A DNA stretch of 64,000 nucleotides, taken from Pseudo-nitzschia pungens. Taxonomy: Eukaryota; Bacillariophyta; Bacillariophyceae; Bacillariales; Bacillariaceae. The position numbers and the translations under genes were made by a program. Of the stretch, positions 10,291 to 21,467 are shown piece by piece. Location of the stretch: the NCBI GenBank assembly GCA_037355855.1, contig CM074758.1, positions 159,001 through 223,000 on the forward strand, written 5' to 3'. The notes beneath the pieces were generated by a model that was not told the DNA's origin, made no database searches, and saw nothing but the letters and a program-made list of their open reading frames with translations. How positions within the stretch are numbered: the stretch's first letter is position 1; every line of letters begins with the position of its first letter.

Positions 10291-12341
10291 TAAAATGCAC
10301 CATAATCACACGCTGACGGGACATTTACAACTCCACACGCTTCACCGGAGCGCCAATTTACTACTACTACTACTCGTACGACATACATATTATTCATACT
10401 TGTACCGTAGAGTTTACTCATCGGCCCTGTTTTCTGGAATATTGAAATTTAGCGCGTTCAGGACGGACGACAAGGGACAAGGTGGAAACTGGAAACTGGA
10501 ACAATCAACCATCCTGCGTCGATATTTGGCAGTCGGCAATAAGGGAGAAACAACTGTGTTACTTATCGTACACAATGACCATACCCCGACGGTAGCATAA
10601 TATGGCAAGAAAAAACAAGTAAGGGTACCCGCTTAGAGTGAAACAAAAAGGCCGTGGGTATGAATGGATGATGAAGCAGCAGCAGGATGGGAAGGTAGGT
10701 GAATGGACGGCATTGGGGTAATTTACGTACCGGTATGTGAGGGAAAGAAAGGTGATTTCTTCTCAGCACTGCCGGTGGTGCTGTCTCTCCAAATGCAGTG
10801 CAGCACAATCCAATACCATGAAACACACAACACACAACACAACAAAATGTGGGTTGCCAACCAACCAACCAACCAATCATCCACTTATCCACCCACCAAG
10901 GATCAGTGTATGGGGGCTGATGCTCATCTAGCAAAGGCTTCTCGTGGCAGTGCTTTGCGCCGAAATGGGGTTGCGCGATTTTTCGAAGCAAACCGTCACA
11001 TTCGGGACGCAATCGACATTATCACTCCGTTCTTTCTTCGCAGAATCGAACAACACGGTAGGGTGCGGATGCAAAGGAAGCAAGCAAATGGCAAGCATTG
11101 CATCCAATCCTATCTGATCCAACAAATCGAATCCAATCCAATCCAATCCAATTCAATCCAACCTCCCAACACGACACAACACGACACAAGGCAACAAGGC
11201 AACAAGGCACGAGACGCCAGACACGAATGGACCATTGTGGTACGGCGCCCACTTGTGCATATAAGGCGATGCAGTGTTCTGAATGGAACAGGAATCCACG
11301 AACAAACAATAATAATCGATCGGGGTTGTGTCTGTGTCTGTGTTTGTGACCGAGTGGCGTGAATCATCGAAGCGATTCTCGTTGTGGTTCTGGATGGGTG
11401 AGTCCAGCCAGCAACAAGGCATGGAACGCACCTTTGTATGCAATCTTTTGATGCACCCTGTCGTTTCACGCCTCGTGCGTCGCAGTACGAATCTCGTATG
11501 CTGCGTACAAGTACACGTACTCATTCCTTGGACGCTATTCGGTTCGGTTCGGTTCGGTTCGGTTGGATTGATTCGGTTTCATCCAACGGCTTCCGTCGGG
11601 CATCGTTCTCTGAGTTGTTGCTCCGTCTCGCACAAAACACGATACGCGACTGCCATGTGCCATTCCGTTCCGTTCCAGGCAACTGCTCGCTATGCCAGGC
11701 ACGAATCGTAGGGAATTGCGAAACTGTATTATGGTGTAGTGGATGTATTACATGCATGTCAAAGATGATGCTAACGATGATGGTGACGATGATGATGACG
11801 ATGATGATGAGGAGGAATGTGATCATATTATGGTAGAAACCGAAGGAACGAAGGCAAATGGATACAGGATATACAATAATATATATGATCATACTAAATA
11901 TAATAGAAAGAGGAATGCACCACACCGCACCGCAACGTGCAGAGAGGTGGAATTTTGTTTTAGAGGAGCCTCGTCCAACGAACGCACCGCCGAAAAAACT
12001 TGTACACTGCTGCGTTTGCGCGCATCCGCCGTGGGCTCACTCACTCCACCAGGAAAGCCCGACCATCTGAATGCAGTGGTCGAGTCTCCTCGGAGAATGA
12101 AATGGTTTTGGGAATGGAATAGGATGGAATGAGATAGGAAGAAGAAATGAAGCGGAATAGAGTAGTGTGGATGAAAGTGCAGAATCGAACTGCAGAACCG
12201 TGCGAATGCATATTTGCATCTGCACACATGAAGGTACACAGGCAGGCAGCCAACCTAAACCAACGGCCACAAGACTGCCGTTCCGATTCGATTCGTTCCG
12301 TTCCAATATTGCACATACCAACCAAGCAACCAACCCACACA
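10291..12341. other. Intergenic with pentanucleotide microsatellites
   Basis: No supported gene. Near 10560-10600 there is a fragment (TGACCATACCCCGACGGTAG) matching the dispersed element at 32355. An AATCC pentamer run lies near 11105-11160, a GGTTC run near 11540-11565, CCAA copies near 10858-10878 and a GATGAT/GACGAT run near 11765-11815. Reading frames of 120-220 residues exist on both strands but are compositionally biased, overlap one another and show no recognisable domain. Confidence 0.45.
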
Positions 12342-13070
12342 CTAACACCCGCACGCGTTGGCATCGGAAGCACCCGCCCCGGCCTCATCCAGCTTGATCG
12401 TTCCGTCCCCGCCACCCTCAGCGGAGGCGTCCCCGGCCTTGACCGAGGAGGAGGCTCCCTTGAGTCCTCCGGCACCGGCAGCTCCTCCGGCACCGCCCTT
12501 GGCCTTGGAGGCGTTGAGCGCCCGGTCGTGGACAATGCCAATGAGCTTTTCAAAGGCCGCCAAGACATTGTCTCCGGACTTGGCGGAAGTCTCGAGGAAT
12601 TCCATGCCGTACTCCTGGCAAAAGGCCATGGCCTTTTCCTGGGTGACCTCCCGGCTGGAGTCGAGATCGGACTTGTTTCCGACCAGCAGCTTGGCGAGTT
12701 CGTCGGCGTTGGAGTGATCGTTGAGCTGGGCCATCCACCGTTCCGACAGACTCTCAAAGGATTTGGCGTTGGTAATGTCGTACACCAGAATCACGCCCTT
12801 GGCCTTGCGAAAGTAGGTAGGCAACAGGACCCGAGCGAATCGCTCCTGCCCCGCCGTGTCCCAGATCTGCGCCTTGACCTTGCCCTGCGGCGTGTCCAGC
12901 ATCTGCGTGTCGAATTCGATTCCCATCGTGGCGGAAATGTCGTGGTTCAGCGGGCGATCGGGATTTGTCAGCCTGGCCACCAGGGAAGTCTTTCCGACGC
13001 CAGAGTCTCCGAGCATGACGATTTTGTAGAGAGGGGGCTTTCCGCCCGGCGTAGATGTGGCTCTGGACAT
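12342..13070 (-). CDS. Rab-family small GTPase
   Basis: The product is a 242-residue Ras-superfamily GTPase of the Rab type, expected to act on a membrane-trafficking step. All nucleotide-binding motifs are visible: P-loop GDSGVGKTS (21-29), switch-I Thr48 in ISATMG, WDTAGQE (70-76), NKSD (132-135) and ETSAK (160-164). The C-terminus ends in CGC, the double-geranylgeranylation pattern that anchors Rabs to membranes. Between the G domain and this anchor is an unusually Gly/Ala/Ser-rich linker of about 55 residues (185-238), longer than in most Rabs. I cannot assign a Rab subclass. The ATG at 13070 gives a normal short N-terminus. A GTT-triplet run (13102-13130) lies just upstream in the likely leader. 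The gene has no intron. Confidence 0.93.
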   Translation of the reverse strand: MSRATSTPGGKPPLYKIVMLGDSGVGKTSLVARLTNPDRPLNHDISATMGIEFDTQMLDTPQGKVKAQIWDTAGQERFARVLLPTYFRKAKGVILVYDITNAKSFESLSERWMAQLNDHSNADELAKLLVGNKSDLDSSREVTQEKAMAFCQEYGMEFLETSAKSGDNVLAAFEKLIGIVHDRALNASKAKGGAGGAAGAGGLKGASSSVKAGDASAEGGGDGTIKLDEAGAGASDANACGC

Positions 13071-15086
13071 GTTGTTTGGTATGAGTTATACTGGTATTGG
13101 TGTTGTTGTTGTTGTTGTTGTTGTTGTTGGCTAGTTTCTCTGGAAACGATGCTGCTAGAAGTACTGGTCGTATGCTTGTATGCCTCTATGCTTGTAGGGA
13201 ATGTAGTATAAAACACGTTCTGTTTCTGTACTCCGATCAATAGATGAAAGCTGATGTGATGCGATGCGATGCGATGTGATGTAACGCAATGCAATGAATG
13301 CGATGCTGTGTTGCTGTGTTGCTATACAATGAAATCCGTGAGGGTTCCTTTTCTGGCGATAGGCAATAAGTTTTGCAAAGGAAAAGGCACTCCGCAGCAG
13401 CTTTGGTTGGAAGTGGATAGGAACGCTTTCGAGCAAATATTGGTACTTGTGCTTGTGCTTGTGCTCGTAGTTGTGCTTGTGCCGCAGGACTGCCAACCAA
13501 GTACTTGTACGAGAATGAGTACTGTAGTTAGTAAACAAACAAAGTAAGGCGTCGTGCGACGATCGATTGATTCTTGTTGCCATTGGGAGTTATCGGTTGG
13601 GGAGAGGCACCTACTACGCGGACAAGAAGTAAAAGTACAACGACGACGTACCGTACAGTACTGTACTGTACTCGCTGTTCTTCCGCGCCTTGCGGTGTGG
13701 TGACGCAATACCGTTCGGTAGGGTACGAATACCGGTAATTACCGGTACGTACGGTACAGTTTGTTTCACAAAATAATTCTTGTATCGCCGTTAGTTGTTT
13801 CCCATGTTGGTTTGTGTTGTTTTTTCTTTCGGTTGACGCTGGCCAATGCTTTCAAACCGAAAATATATAGATATTAGTGAATTAATATAGTTCAATAGAA
13901 TCGCAATAACGGCGTGCGCTCGGCAAAACTAGCCGTTGTTCCGAAAACTTTCGTTGGTATAGTAAGATTTTACGTTGAGAGGGGATACATTCGGTTCCAT
14001 ACCTATCACGAGTACAGTATCTGTTTTGGTAGTATTTAGGTACCTGTACCGTAGGAAGCCGGACCACACTGGAACACAAATAAAAAAATAAATGAATGAA
14101 TCATCGAATGATCAATACAATCGGATGAATCATCATCGAATGAACGAATGAATATCAATGAACTCGCAATCTTGCAGTCAGTGAAATTAACAATGGGAGG
14201 GGCGAGTTACGTAATTACCGTAGTATATTTTTTGACAGTTTGCGAGGCTCATTTTTTGTGAAGCGCCAAGTTTGTTTCCCATTTTCACCCGAATTGAATA
14301 TGAAAATCCTATTATTCGGTGGTGTTTTGACCCGATGATTCTCTAGATGCTCAATGCCCCCAACCCAAGAAAAACTACTACCGTACTTTTGCCAGATGGG
14401 ATTGCCCTCACTTCTGAATCAACAATATGATTGATGATAAAGACGAAGTGCTTCGTGGTTTCTATTTACTAAATAATAGTAGTAATATTTTAATAAGAAA
14501 ACAAAAAACATTCCGCTGAAACGCGGAGATGAGTTTTTTCTACACATGAATGAATAATGTAGTTGTATGCAAGAATGTCGTTTCTTTCGTATTGGTTTAC
14601 AAACTCCGATGTTGCCTTGCCAGGGAAGTTCCGTCCGAATCCGAACAACGCGACGCGACGAAACGAAACGGAACGGAACGACATGGAACCTCCCAATTCC
14701 AGACCAAACGTTCGACTACTTTTTGTCAGTCTTGCGGTGACACGGCTTGTTCTGTTCTGATCTGTTCTGTTCTGTTCTGTTCTGATTTGATCTCATCTAT
14801 TCTCTTCTGGCCTGTTCTGTTCTACTCTGCTCTGCACTGCTATACTTTTCGTATTCTGTAGTCTGTGTATTGTGTCTCGCATTGCTGGCTGGCATTGAGA
14901 TTCACTCGTTCAATGGTTGAATCCACACAGACTCGCTCTGTTTCGTTTCCAATTCCACGATCCATTCACCCGACTTGCGTGGACCCACAGGTCGAGTGAC
15001 TCTCACGCGTTCCGTGTGGATTGCCACGCACGTAGGCGCGGTCGTCAGCCACCAGCAGTCACCAGCCACGAGTCACCCTAGTAGTA
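13071..15086. other. Intergenic with simple repeats
   Basis: No supported gene. It contains a (GTT)n run at about 13102-13130, GATGC copies near 13258-13280, GTGCTT copies near 13445-13480, TACGGTAC-type words near 13650-13760, AATG/GAATG runs near 14085-14160 and a TTCTG pentamer array near 14748-14825. The last is close to the 3' end of the GILT gene. Confidence 0.45.
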
Positions 15087-15883
15087 CTACAATTGCTCGG
15101 CAAAGACTTCGTGGTCGGGAATCTCCCAGCAGTGGGCGCTGCGCTTCGGACCGGTGTAGATGCCGCAGACGTACTCGAACAAGGACTCCCAGACCTTTTG
15201 GTGCATCTCGTCGGTGTGTTCGTTGTTGACCACCACCCACGGAAAGTAGTGCAGCTTGGTGGGGTGCGAATCTGCCTGCCGGACCGCTCGGCGGGCCAGC
15301 TCCTGTCCCTCGCCGGAGGAGCCGCACTCCTCGATGCGCTCGATAGTGGTTTCCGACAATCCCGCGACCTTGGCGCACTCCAGGTCGACCTCCACGGCGT
15401 GGGGGCTCCGGGAGTGATCGATGCAGTCGATGTATCGGAACTGGAGGTCCTGGTGGTGATAGTTCTGGTTGCTGCTGGTTTCGGTGCTGGTCGCCAGGTA
15501 GTGGAGCGCGCAGGTTTCGAGGACGTGGTTGTATTGGTGGGTCGTCTTGGTCTCCTTGGTGCGGCCGTACGGAACAAAGGTGACGTCGGCCATGTCGGAA
15601 AACCCAGGCGTGTCAAAGGCGTCGCGGAAGGAATTGCTGATCATCTGCCGACATCCGGGGCACTGGGGCATGTAGTACAGCTCGATCTTGACGGGCTTGT
15701 GCTTTGGGTTTTGATTTGGCACCAAGTTGATGTTGTTCGGCTGTTGTTGTTGTTGCTGCTGTTGCTTTTGCTGCGGAGTTTCGAATCGGGTTCCGATGCG
15801 TGTGCCCTTCCGAGGCAGACCCCGACGATGACGATGACGAGGAGTGCCAATCGCGCAAGAGAAAAAACATTGTGGCGGGCCAT
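15087..15883 (-). CDS. GILT-type thiol reductase, with a frame change near the N-terminus
   Basis: The conserved part is a gamma-interferon-inducible lysosomal thiol reductase (GILT) family domain, which reduces disulfides in acidic vesicles. It shows the active-site CPGC in YYMPQCPGC, a second Cys-rich half (IDCIDHS, DLECAK, EECGSSGEG) and HYFPWVVVNNEH, which matches the family's PWvxvNGxH. A secretory signal is expected. It is encoded from the ATG at 15883 (core FSLARLALLVIVIVGVCLG, then AHA), but in a different frame from the domain. The two frames meet around a CAG/CAA run at about 15741-15775 (GTT on the plus strand). Either the run has slipped by one base, or a short intron is removed: GTCTGC...CGCAG of about 50 nt would join the frames. 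The domain frame alone could start at an ATG at 15908 but would lack a signal peptide. Confidence 0.75.
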
Positions 15884-17031
15884 GATGGATCCAAAAGCAG
15901 CGATGCAACTCGGGCCTCTCTCTGGATTATCACTGGTAGTCAATAACAAATTATGGAGGACTGATTGATTGATTGGTTCCAATAGATGTTCCAAAGACTA
16001 GAACGAACGAATCGATCGATCCTTCCTTCGATCCGTTACTTTTTCTCTCGATCCTTGACCAACCGTACCAGCAATCGATCGATTGATTCACTCGATAGTG
16101 GTATTCAGATAAGAGTTTATGCTTTCTCTCTGGCACCGTCCCGGTGAAACGGATGCGTACTTGCACACGTTGGTCAGCTGAGGTTGAATCACTCGGTGGT
16201 ATTCGGTTTCGGTTTCGGTTTCGGTTCCGGATTCGGAATCGGATTCGATTTCAGACGTGGTGGGCAATTCGTTGCTGTCATACAATGATGAACAACGATC
16301 AACAACCAACAACCAACAACCTGTTCCGTTGGAGTTTGGAAAGTGAATCGCTCTGTAAGTCTTGGAATCGGATTGGAGTGGGCGGTTCCTCTTTATTTAA
16401 GCAATCGATCTTCCTGCTAATGACACAGACTGTACCGGTTGCTTTGTTTTGAAGGTGAACCACTTCGTGGTATGAGGATTTAATGTATACTGTATGCTGG
16501 AATAGTGTCTTACTTCCTCTGTCGACTATCGACTATCGACGTATCGTATTCGCCGTAGCGATTCAAAACTGAATACTGTCCGGCAAGTACTACCAAGTTT
16601 CTCCGTTTGGAAGGTAAATCACTGTGTGGCCCTTCTATTGTACCGTCCTGGTGATCCAACAGCAATGTCCCGGTATTTTTTCCCTTCGTTTGGAAGGTGA
16701 ATTTCTCGATCGGGAACTTTCAAGTACACGTACAAGAACTTCTACGAGTTTAAGTAAACATACGGTACTCCGTACAAGATTCGTGTCGTGCTATCACACA
16801 TCACACATCCTTTCGATTACATACAAAAACGTACGAAAAGTGTTCATTCGTTGGTTCATTATTCAGATGTCAGATGCCGTGTCGGAACGAAGAGGGAGTT
16901 TCTTGTTTCTCAAAGACTTCCAAGGGAGGAATTAGTACTAGTGTGAAATCGTAAAACAAGAACAGCTGTGTTACGGTTAAGAAACTCGGCGAGTTCAGCG
17001 ACGATGCTAGATCGCCCGGCGTATTCGCTAA
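15884..17031. other. Intergenic with four copies of a short dispersed word
   Basis: No gene supported. Variants of TTTGGAAGGTGAATCACT occur at about 16336, 16449, 16604 and 16690 over 370 bp. CGATCGATTGATT and TTTCGGTTTCGG runs lie at about 16005-16090 and 16203-16235. Confidence 0.45.
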
Positions 17032-17140
17032 TACTACAAAATTCCTATCAGCTGTGTCCCGGTTCTACATCCTAACTAAGGTTTACTTCGTACTTGTTTC
17101 TACTAAAGCCGGGGGACAGGTGATAGGAATTCCGTAGTAG
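17032..17140. repeat. Short hairpin element, copy 1 (109 bp)
   Basis: The ends are TACTACAAAATTCCTATCAG and its near reverse complement CTGATAGGAAT-type sequence ending CGTAGTAG. The arms also contain the CCGG and CAGCTG/ACAGGTG words shared with 19086-19180 and 24396-24498. The loop includes a TTCTAC...TTTCTACTAAAG stretch. Confidence 0.75.
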
Positions 17141-17299
17141 AGTCTCCGACCAATGGAATTTGTTTCTGCTTCCAAAACCGTAACTTACCCGATACAGTAC
17201 ATTGTACTGCAGTAAGGTACGTACAGTAGTAATGTTAGTAAGTTCTGCAGTACGTACGGTACGTTTGGGTACATACCGGTACCGTCCACAAGAAGGTAG

Positions 17300-17700
17300 T
17301 AACCTTAATCTGCGTTGGCTATCGGATAACCTTACGGTAACTTCAACCTCTTTCGAAGTAAGTTAGTAGGAAGTGAAAAATCTGAGCACGCACTCCTACC
17401 GGCTTCGTCTATGATATACGAGTACAAGAAGAAGAAGTAACCTTACCGTACCACCAACAGTGGTAATGGTGATCAATCAGCATGATCAAGTTGCAAAATA
17501 CAACCTGCTACTGCTGCCAAAAGAAGAAGGTAACCTTAATCTGCGTTGGCTATCGGATAACCTTACTACTAGTAGTACGGTAACTTCTTCAACCTCTTTC
17601 GAAGTAGTAGTAGTAGTAGTAGTAGGAAGTGAAAAATCTGAGCACGCAGCCACTCCTACCGGCTTCATCTATGATATACGAGTACAAGGAGAAGGAACTA
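17300..17700 (+). repeat. Direct duplication with triplet insertions
   Basis: The phrase AACCTTAATCTGCGTTGGCT occurs at about 17303 and 17530. It is followed in both copies by TATCGGATAACCTTAC, TCAACCTCTTTCGAAGTA, GAAGTGAAAAATCTGAGCAC and ATGATATACGAGTACAAG. The second copy is longer because CTACTAGTAGTA-type and GTAGTAGTAG-type triplets have been inserted at two places. Confidence 0.8.
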
Positions 17701-18025
17701 CTAGTAATAGTAGTGGAGAGCTGATGTCTCAAGAACTGGAGTGACAAGAACAACAAGAAGAAGAAGAAGCACTCCATCAGAATCTACTTTGTTAGCTTTG
17801 AAGCTACGAGTAGTAGTAGTAGTACTACTAGTACTGAAAGTAGTATTCAAAGAAAAGTAGTAGCAATACGACACGATACCTTACTAAGGTTACTATGCTT
17901 TCAACGAAAGTATGATAATAGTACCGGTATAATAGTATGATTAGACACCATCAGTTCGTGATCAGCGAATAACTTGGGGGGTGAGATTAACTTCGCCGCT
18001 GGGGACAAAAAACAACAAAAGGATA

Positions 18026-18097
18026 CACCCTCGGCCGGGCTCGAACCGGCAACCTCAGGATTAGAAGTCCCACGCGCTGCCATTGCGCCACGAAGGC
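18026..18097 (-). tRNA. tRNA-Arg (anticodon UCU)
   Basis: Read on the minus strand the 72-nt gene starts GCCTTCG and ends CGAGGGT plus discriminator G, giving a 7-bp acceptor stem with G-T ends. The D arm is GCGC...GCGC, the anticodon loop CTTCTAA gives UCU (Arg, AGA codons) and the T arm is GCCGG TTCGAGC CCGGC, a perfect B box. There is no intron. T-runs on the minus strand just 3' (18006-18020) can serve as the RNA polymerase III stop. Confidence 0.95.
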
Positions 18098-19085
18098 TCG
18101 GTGACAAGTCTGTCGCAATGTTCATTATAAATATATTCTTTTGGGAACAACGTACCGTACGGTACATGGAATGCGATGCAAACATGCCAACTTTATCGAT
18201 AGTTACCGGTACGGTACGATTTCTGGTATCAATATTAATATTATAATTCAACATGGTATTATAATATTATTACACCAATACATTAGAATTTATGTGGTTT
18301 AGAGTTGACTTGGGTCGATGAGATGGAATGTGAATCCCATCCTCGCAGCAGGGGCCGCCTTGCGGAGACGCGACGTTTCTAGCGAAGCAGAACGAATGAA
18401 CGGATCATCAATCATCCATCAATCGATCAATCAATCAATCAATCATAGTCCCCGGTGGTACACGTCACTCCCGATGACGCCGTAAGCACCCACAAGAGTG
18501 TTCTTTCGAGTTTTCTCCACCGCTCTGACTCCAGGAACAGAAATCGCGAAACGCAACCTTCCAATGAATCATCAATCAATGGAATGGGTGAATTCATTCT
18601 TCCGTCGCTTGGTCACACCGGCGAAACGCGGCCGGAGAAACAAAATTCAACGCGAATAATCTTGCGTTTTATGGGTATCCCGTTGCGTCCTCTCCGGCCG
18701 ATAGTCCGGAGCGAAGGTTTTGGTTGTACGCTTCGGAAGAAGTCGGAAGAAGACGAAGGACAACAAAACAAACGAACTACACGAAACTATGAATGTTGGA
18801 TCTTGGTACCATACCGTATCTATGGAGTGTGGTTGCGGTTCCGGCCAATCGCGAAGCGTTTCGGGAAGGGAATGGGTGGCTTCGGTGGGTGTCGGTCGGG
18901 GTGCGCCATAAATCCGAACCTGCTCGATTCATGCGGCGAACACGGAAACCGAATTTTGTGGCTCGATTCGAAAAAAAAAATGATGGACTTGGTAGCGCAT
19001 GTGCGTCAGAGTAAGGTTAGTCGTACTTTTATTCGTTGTTGCCATTATTATTCGCTGCTTGATCTGACGTCGATATGGTAAGCCT
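18098..19085. other. Intergenic; one uncertain open frame
   Basis: The stretch 18455-19081 (plus) is open for 208 codons but has no ATG at its 5' end and no recognisable domain. Its base composition is richer in GC than its flanks. It could be an exon or a chance opening. An AATC run lies at 18418-18447. Confidence 0.3.
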
Positions 19086-19180
19086 TACTACAGAATTCTT
19101 ATCACCTGTCCCCGGGTTTCAGTAGAAATTAGTAGTCGGGGACGTAGAACAGGGGGACAGCTGATAAGAATTTTGTAGTA
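19086..19180. repeat. Short hairpin element, copy 2 (95 bp)
   Basis: The left arm is TACTACAGAATTCTTATCAC followed by CTGTCCCCGGG. The right arm contains GGGGGACAGCTGATAAGAAT and ends TTTGTAGTA. Both the arms and the loop word CAGTAGAAATTAGTAGT match copy 3 at 24396-24498. Confidence 0.85.
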
Positions 19181-20528
19181 CGTGATTCCGATCTTCGTTC
19201 CGATAAATGAATGATCTGGCGGTTGATGATTCACAGGGGACCGTTGGTCAGGATCAATAAGTAAGGTTATTACAGCAATATTTTTAAATGACTCCCATCT
19301 TCAGAAAGGAAGTCCTACAAATGAAGAATACAGAGAATGATTCTTTTTTTTGAATTGACACGCAAGGCAGAAAGAGTGAATCAGTATAAATACGAAAGAA
19401 GTACCTATATTTCTTTTACAACATAATCTTACCTGTTGCTCGGTGAATGATTTTGCTGAGCTCTGGAGGTCGAAGAATAATCCCAGCAAATCTTCTCCGA
19501 GTGCAATCGTGACACGACCCTTAAATATCTTCGACCGAAAATGGTGGATCATTCTTCTGAATTGTTTGTAAACCACGACGTATAAATGCACGTCTGAAAA
19601 TACGAATAGCTAAAGGATAGTAGTATAAGGGACTGCGAGTTTCGTCAATGAATGACGAAGTAAGGTTGCGATGTCTACGAGCCTTAGCCAATTTTTTATT
19701 GAGGGCAAGAGAGAATTTTCTTAACTCCTTTGTTTTTAATTAGTTTTCAATCTCATACATTGCCTCATAGAATTTTGGAATTTGTATAGCCTTCTACTTT
19801 TTTCAACTCGGAACGAAGCAGGCAATCAAATTCTTAGTTGAGATACCTAAGTAAGTACGGCAACCGGGACGAGACATTTAAGTAAGTGCCACTGTGAACG
19901 AAAACGAATCGTTGTGATATCTTAGCTCCTCGTCCTGCGGGCAAGGCGAATCAGGTCCAAACCCATGTCGGTCCCAAGACTTCCTTTTTGTCATCCAGCT
20001 ATGTGAACTTGTAATCTCGGTGACAAGGAACCCTAAGTGTTAAAAACAAAGTCTATACGATCATGGCTTTACTTCAACATCAAAGAACTTCGGTGTTCGG
20101 GATTCCGCATGACGAACAAAAGAACATTATCCAATTATAATTGAATGTAATTGAATAAATGCTTCAATAGTGAATGAATGCATCAATAGTGCACTTATTG
20201 CACATCCAGTTTCAAAACACATGGAAACTATTCCGTTCTTCGTAAGGTTTTAGAGGGAAGCTCAATCGCGGGTCTAACCACAAGAAAATACAATAGCATG
20301 CGAAGAACAGATAAAACGTTCGAAACTGTTACAATCCTCCTTCCACTCACAATCCTCGTCGAAGCATCTTACAAAAGCGTCTTGACGACTTCAAGTACAA
20401 TCCACGGACGAAGCGAATCTCCAGCATACCGTATCTCAATCATACCGCAACCTCAACCGAACAGAACGAATCGAATCGAATCGAATCGAATCGCATCGCA
20501 TCAGATCGCATCACGTCACAAACTCACA
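19181..20528. other. Intergenic upstream of the DUF6824 gene
   Basis: No gene supported. A 96-codon frame on the minus strand (19301-19591) has no recognisable domain. A GAATC/GCATC pentamer run lies at about 20465-20510, immediately 5' of the chosen start codon at 20529, in the position of a leader. Confidence 0.4.
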
Positions 20529-21467
20529 ATGAACGACCTACGCAACGCCGTCTTTCCTCCCGTCACAAGCAGTTCGAACATGATGATGAACCGCTTCCCG
20601 AATTCGTTCTTCCACCAAGAAAACCTCATCAGCAACGAGGTCCTTCCCATTCCGATCTTCCAGCAATCGGCACCCCTCTCTCTCTCCGCTCCTCCTTCGT
20701 GCTCCATCCAGCCCACCGCTAGCACAGTCGTCATCGGAAAGGGACGAGTCCCCAAGAAAGCCCCGGGAAACCGAAAGCTGCGATCCCTGGTCCAAGACAA
20801 GGTCCAAGATTACGTCAACGCCAAGTCCAAGATGGTCAAATCTTCTATCGTGACCGACATTTACTTTGCCATCGAAGAACTCTGCCGAAAGGAAGGCAAC
20901 GCACCGCCCTTTGTCCGATACAACGGAACGGGGTACACGAAAACTTCGGAGTCTATCGCCCGGGAAAAGATCACCTCGTGCTTTCGCGATTGCCTCCACG
21001 ACCGATACAAGTCGAGCTCCAAGAACAAAGTGGCCAAGCGACGACTCGCCAACAAGGAAAAAGCCGAGCAAAAGCGAAAGAAACGCATCGAGGAACAGCA
21101 GCGCGAATTTCTGAGGCGTGAGATGCTGCCGCTCCCCCCACATTCGGTTCCCGTCCCTCAATCGGTCTCGTGCGACCCGCAACCGCACCCAATTGAGCAC
21201 GGCAACACCAACAATGGCCACAATAACAGCAACCAACACCACAACAGCCATAGTTCATCCTTTGCCTTTCTAAACCAACTGCAGCCCAAGATTTCTCGAA
21301 TCGGTACGTTCTCCACACCACTATTCGAGTTCGTCAATACCCCAGTCGATAAGGCATTCTTCGAAAAGGTTCCGGTGCCCGCCCCGGACATGGATTGCGC
21401 GTCGACATGTTCCTCATCGTCGTCTTCTTATCAATCCAAATTTACGGGTGGAACAGACGGTCTCTGA
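20529..21467 (+). CDS. DUF6824-type diatom protein
   Basis: The predicted product has 312 residues. The start at 20529 (ACAATGAAC) is chosen over an in-frame ATG at 20298 because the intervening DNA is a GAATC/GCATC microsatellite. Residues about 70-165 match the diatom DUF6824 pattern: GKGRVPKKAPGNRKLRSLV, a basic YVNAKSKMVKSSIVTDIY helix, and EELCRKEGNAPPFVRYNG, where the family usually has GGRFL. A charged helix of Lys, Arg and Glu (about 168-200) follows, then a His/Asn/Gln-rich tail. The canonical DVLFGRG opening is reduced to VVIGKGR. The family is often suspected to be nuclear or DNA-associated because of its basic character, but its function is not known to me. A second, divergent member is encoded at 36622-38777. 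Confidence 0.8.
   Translation: MNDLRNAVFPPVTSSSNMMMNRFPNSFFHQENLISNEVLPIPIFQQSAPLSLSAPPSCSIQPTASTVVIGKGRVPKKAPGNRKLRSLVQDKVQDYVNAKSKMVKSSIVTDIYFAIEELCRKEGNAPPFVRYNGTGYTKTSESIAREKITSCFRDCLHDRYKSSSKNKVAKRRLANKEKAEQKRKKRIEEQQREFLRREMLPLPPHSVPVPQSVSCDPQPHPIEHGNTNNGHNNSNQHHNSHSSSFAFLNQLQPKISRIGTFSTPLFEFVNTPVDKAFFEKVPVPAPDMDCASTCSSSSSSYQSKFTGGTDGL

Noticed and set aside
10703..12132. Overlapping frames of 120-220 codons on both strands
   Set aside because: They are driven by CCAA, AATCC, GGTTC and GAT microsatellites, with no domain or conserved composition.
18455..19081. 208-codon plus-strand frame
   Set aside because: There is no ATG at the start, no domain and no flanking splice signals that I trust; kept only as a note.
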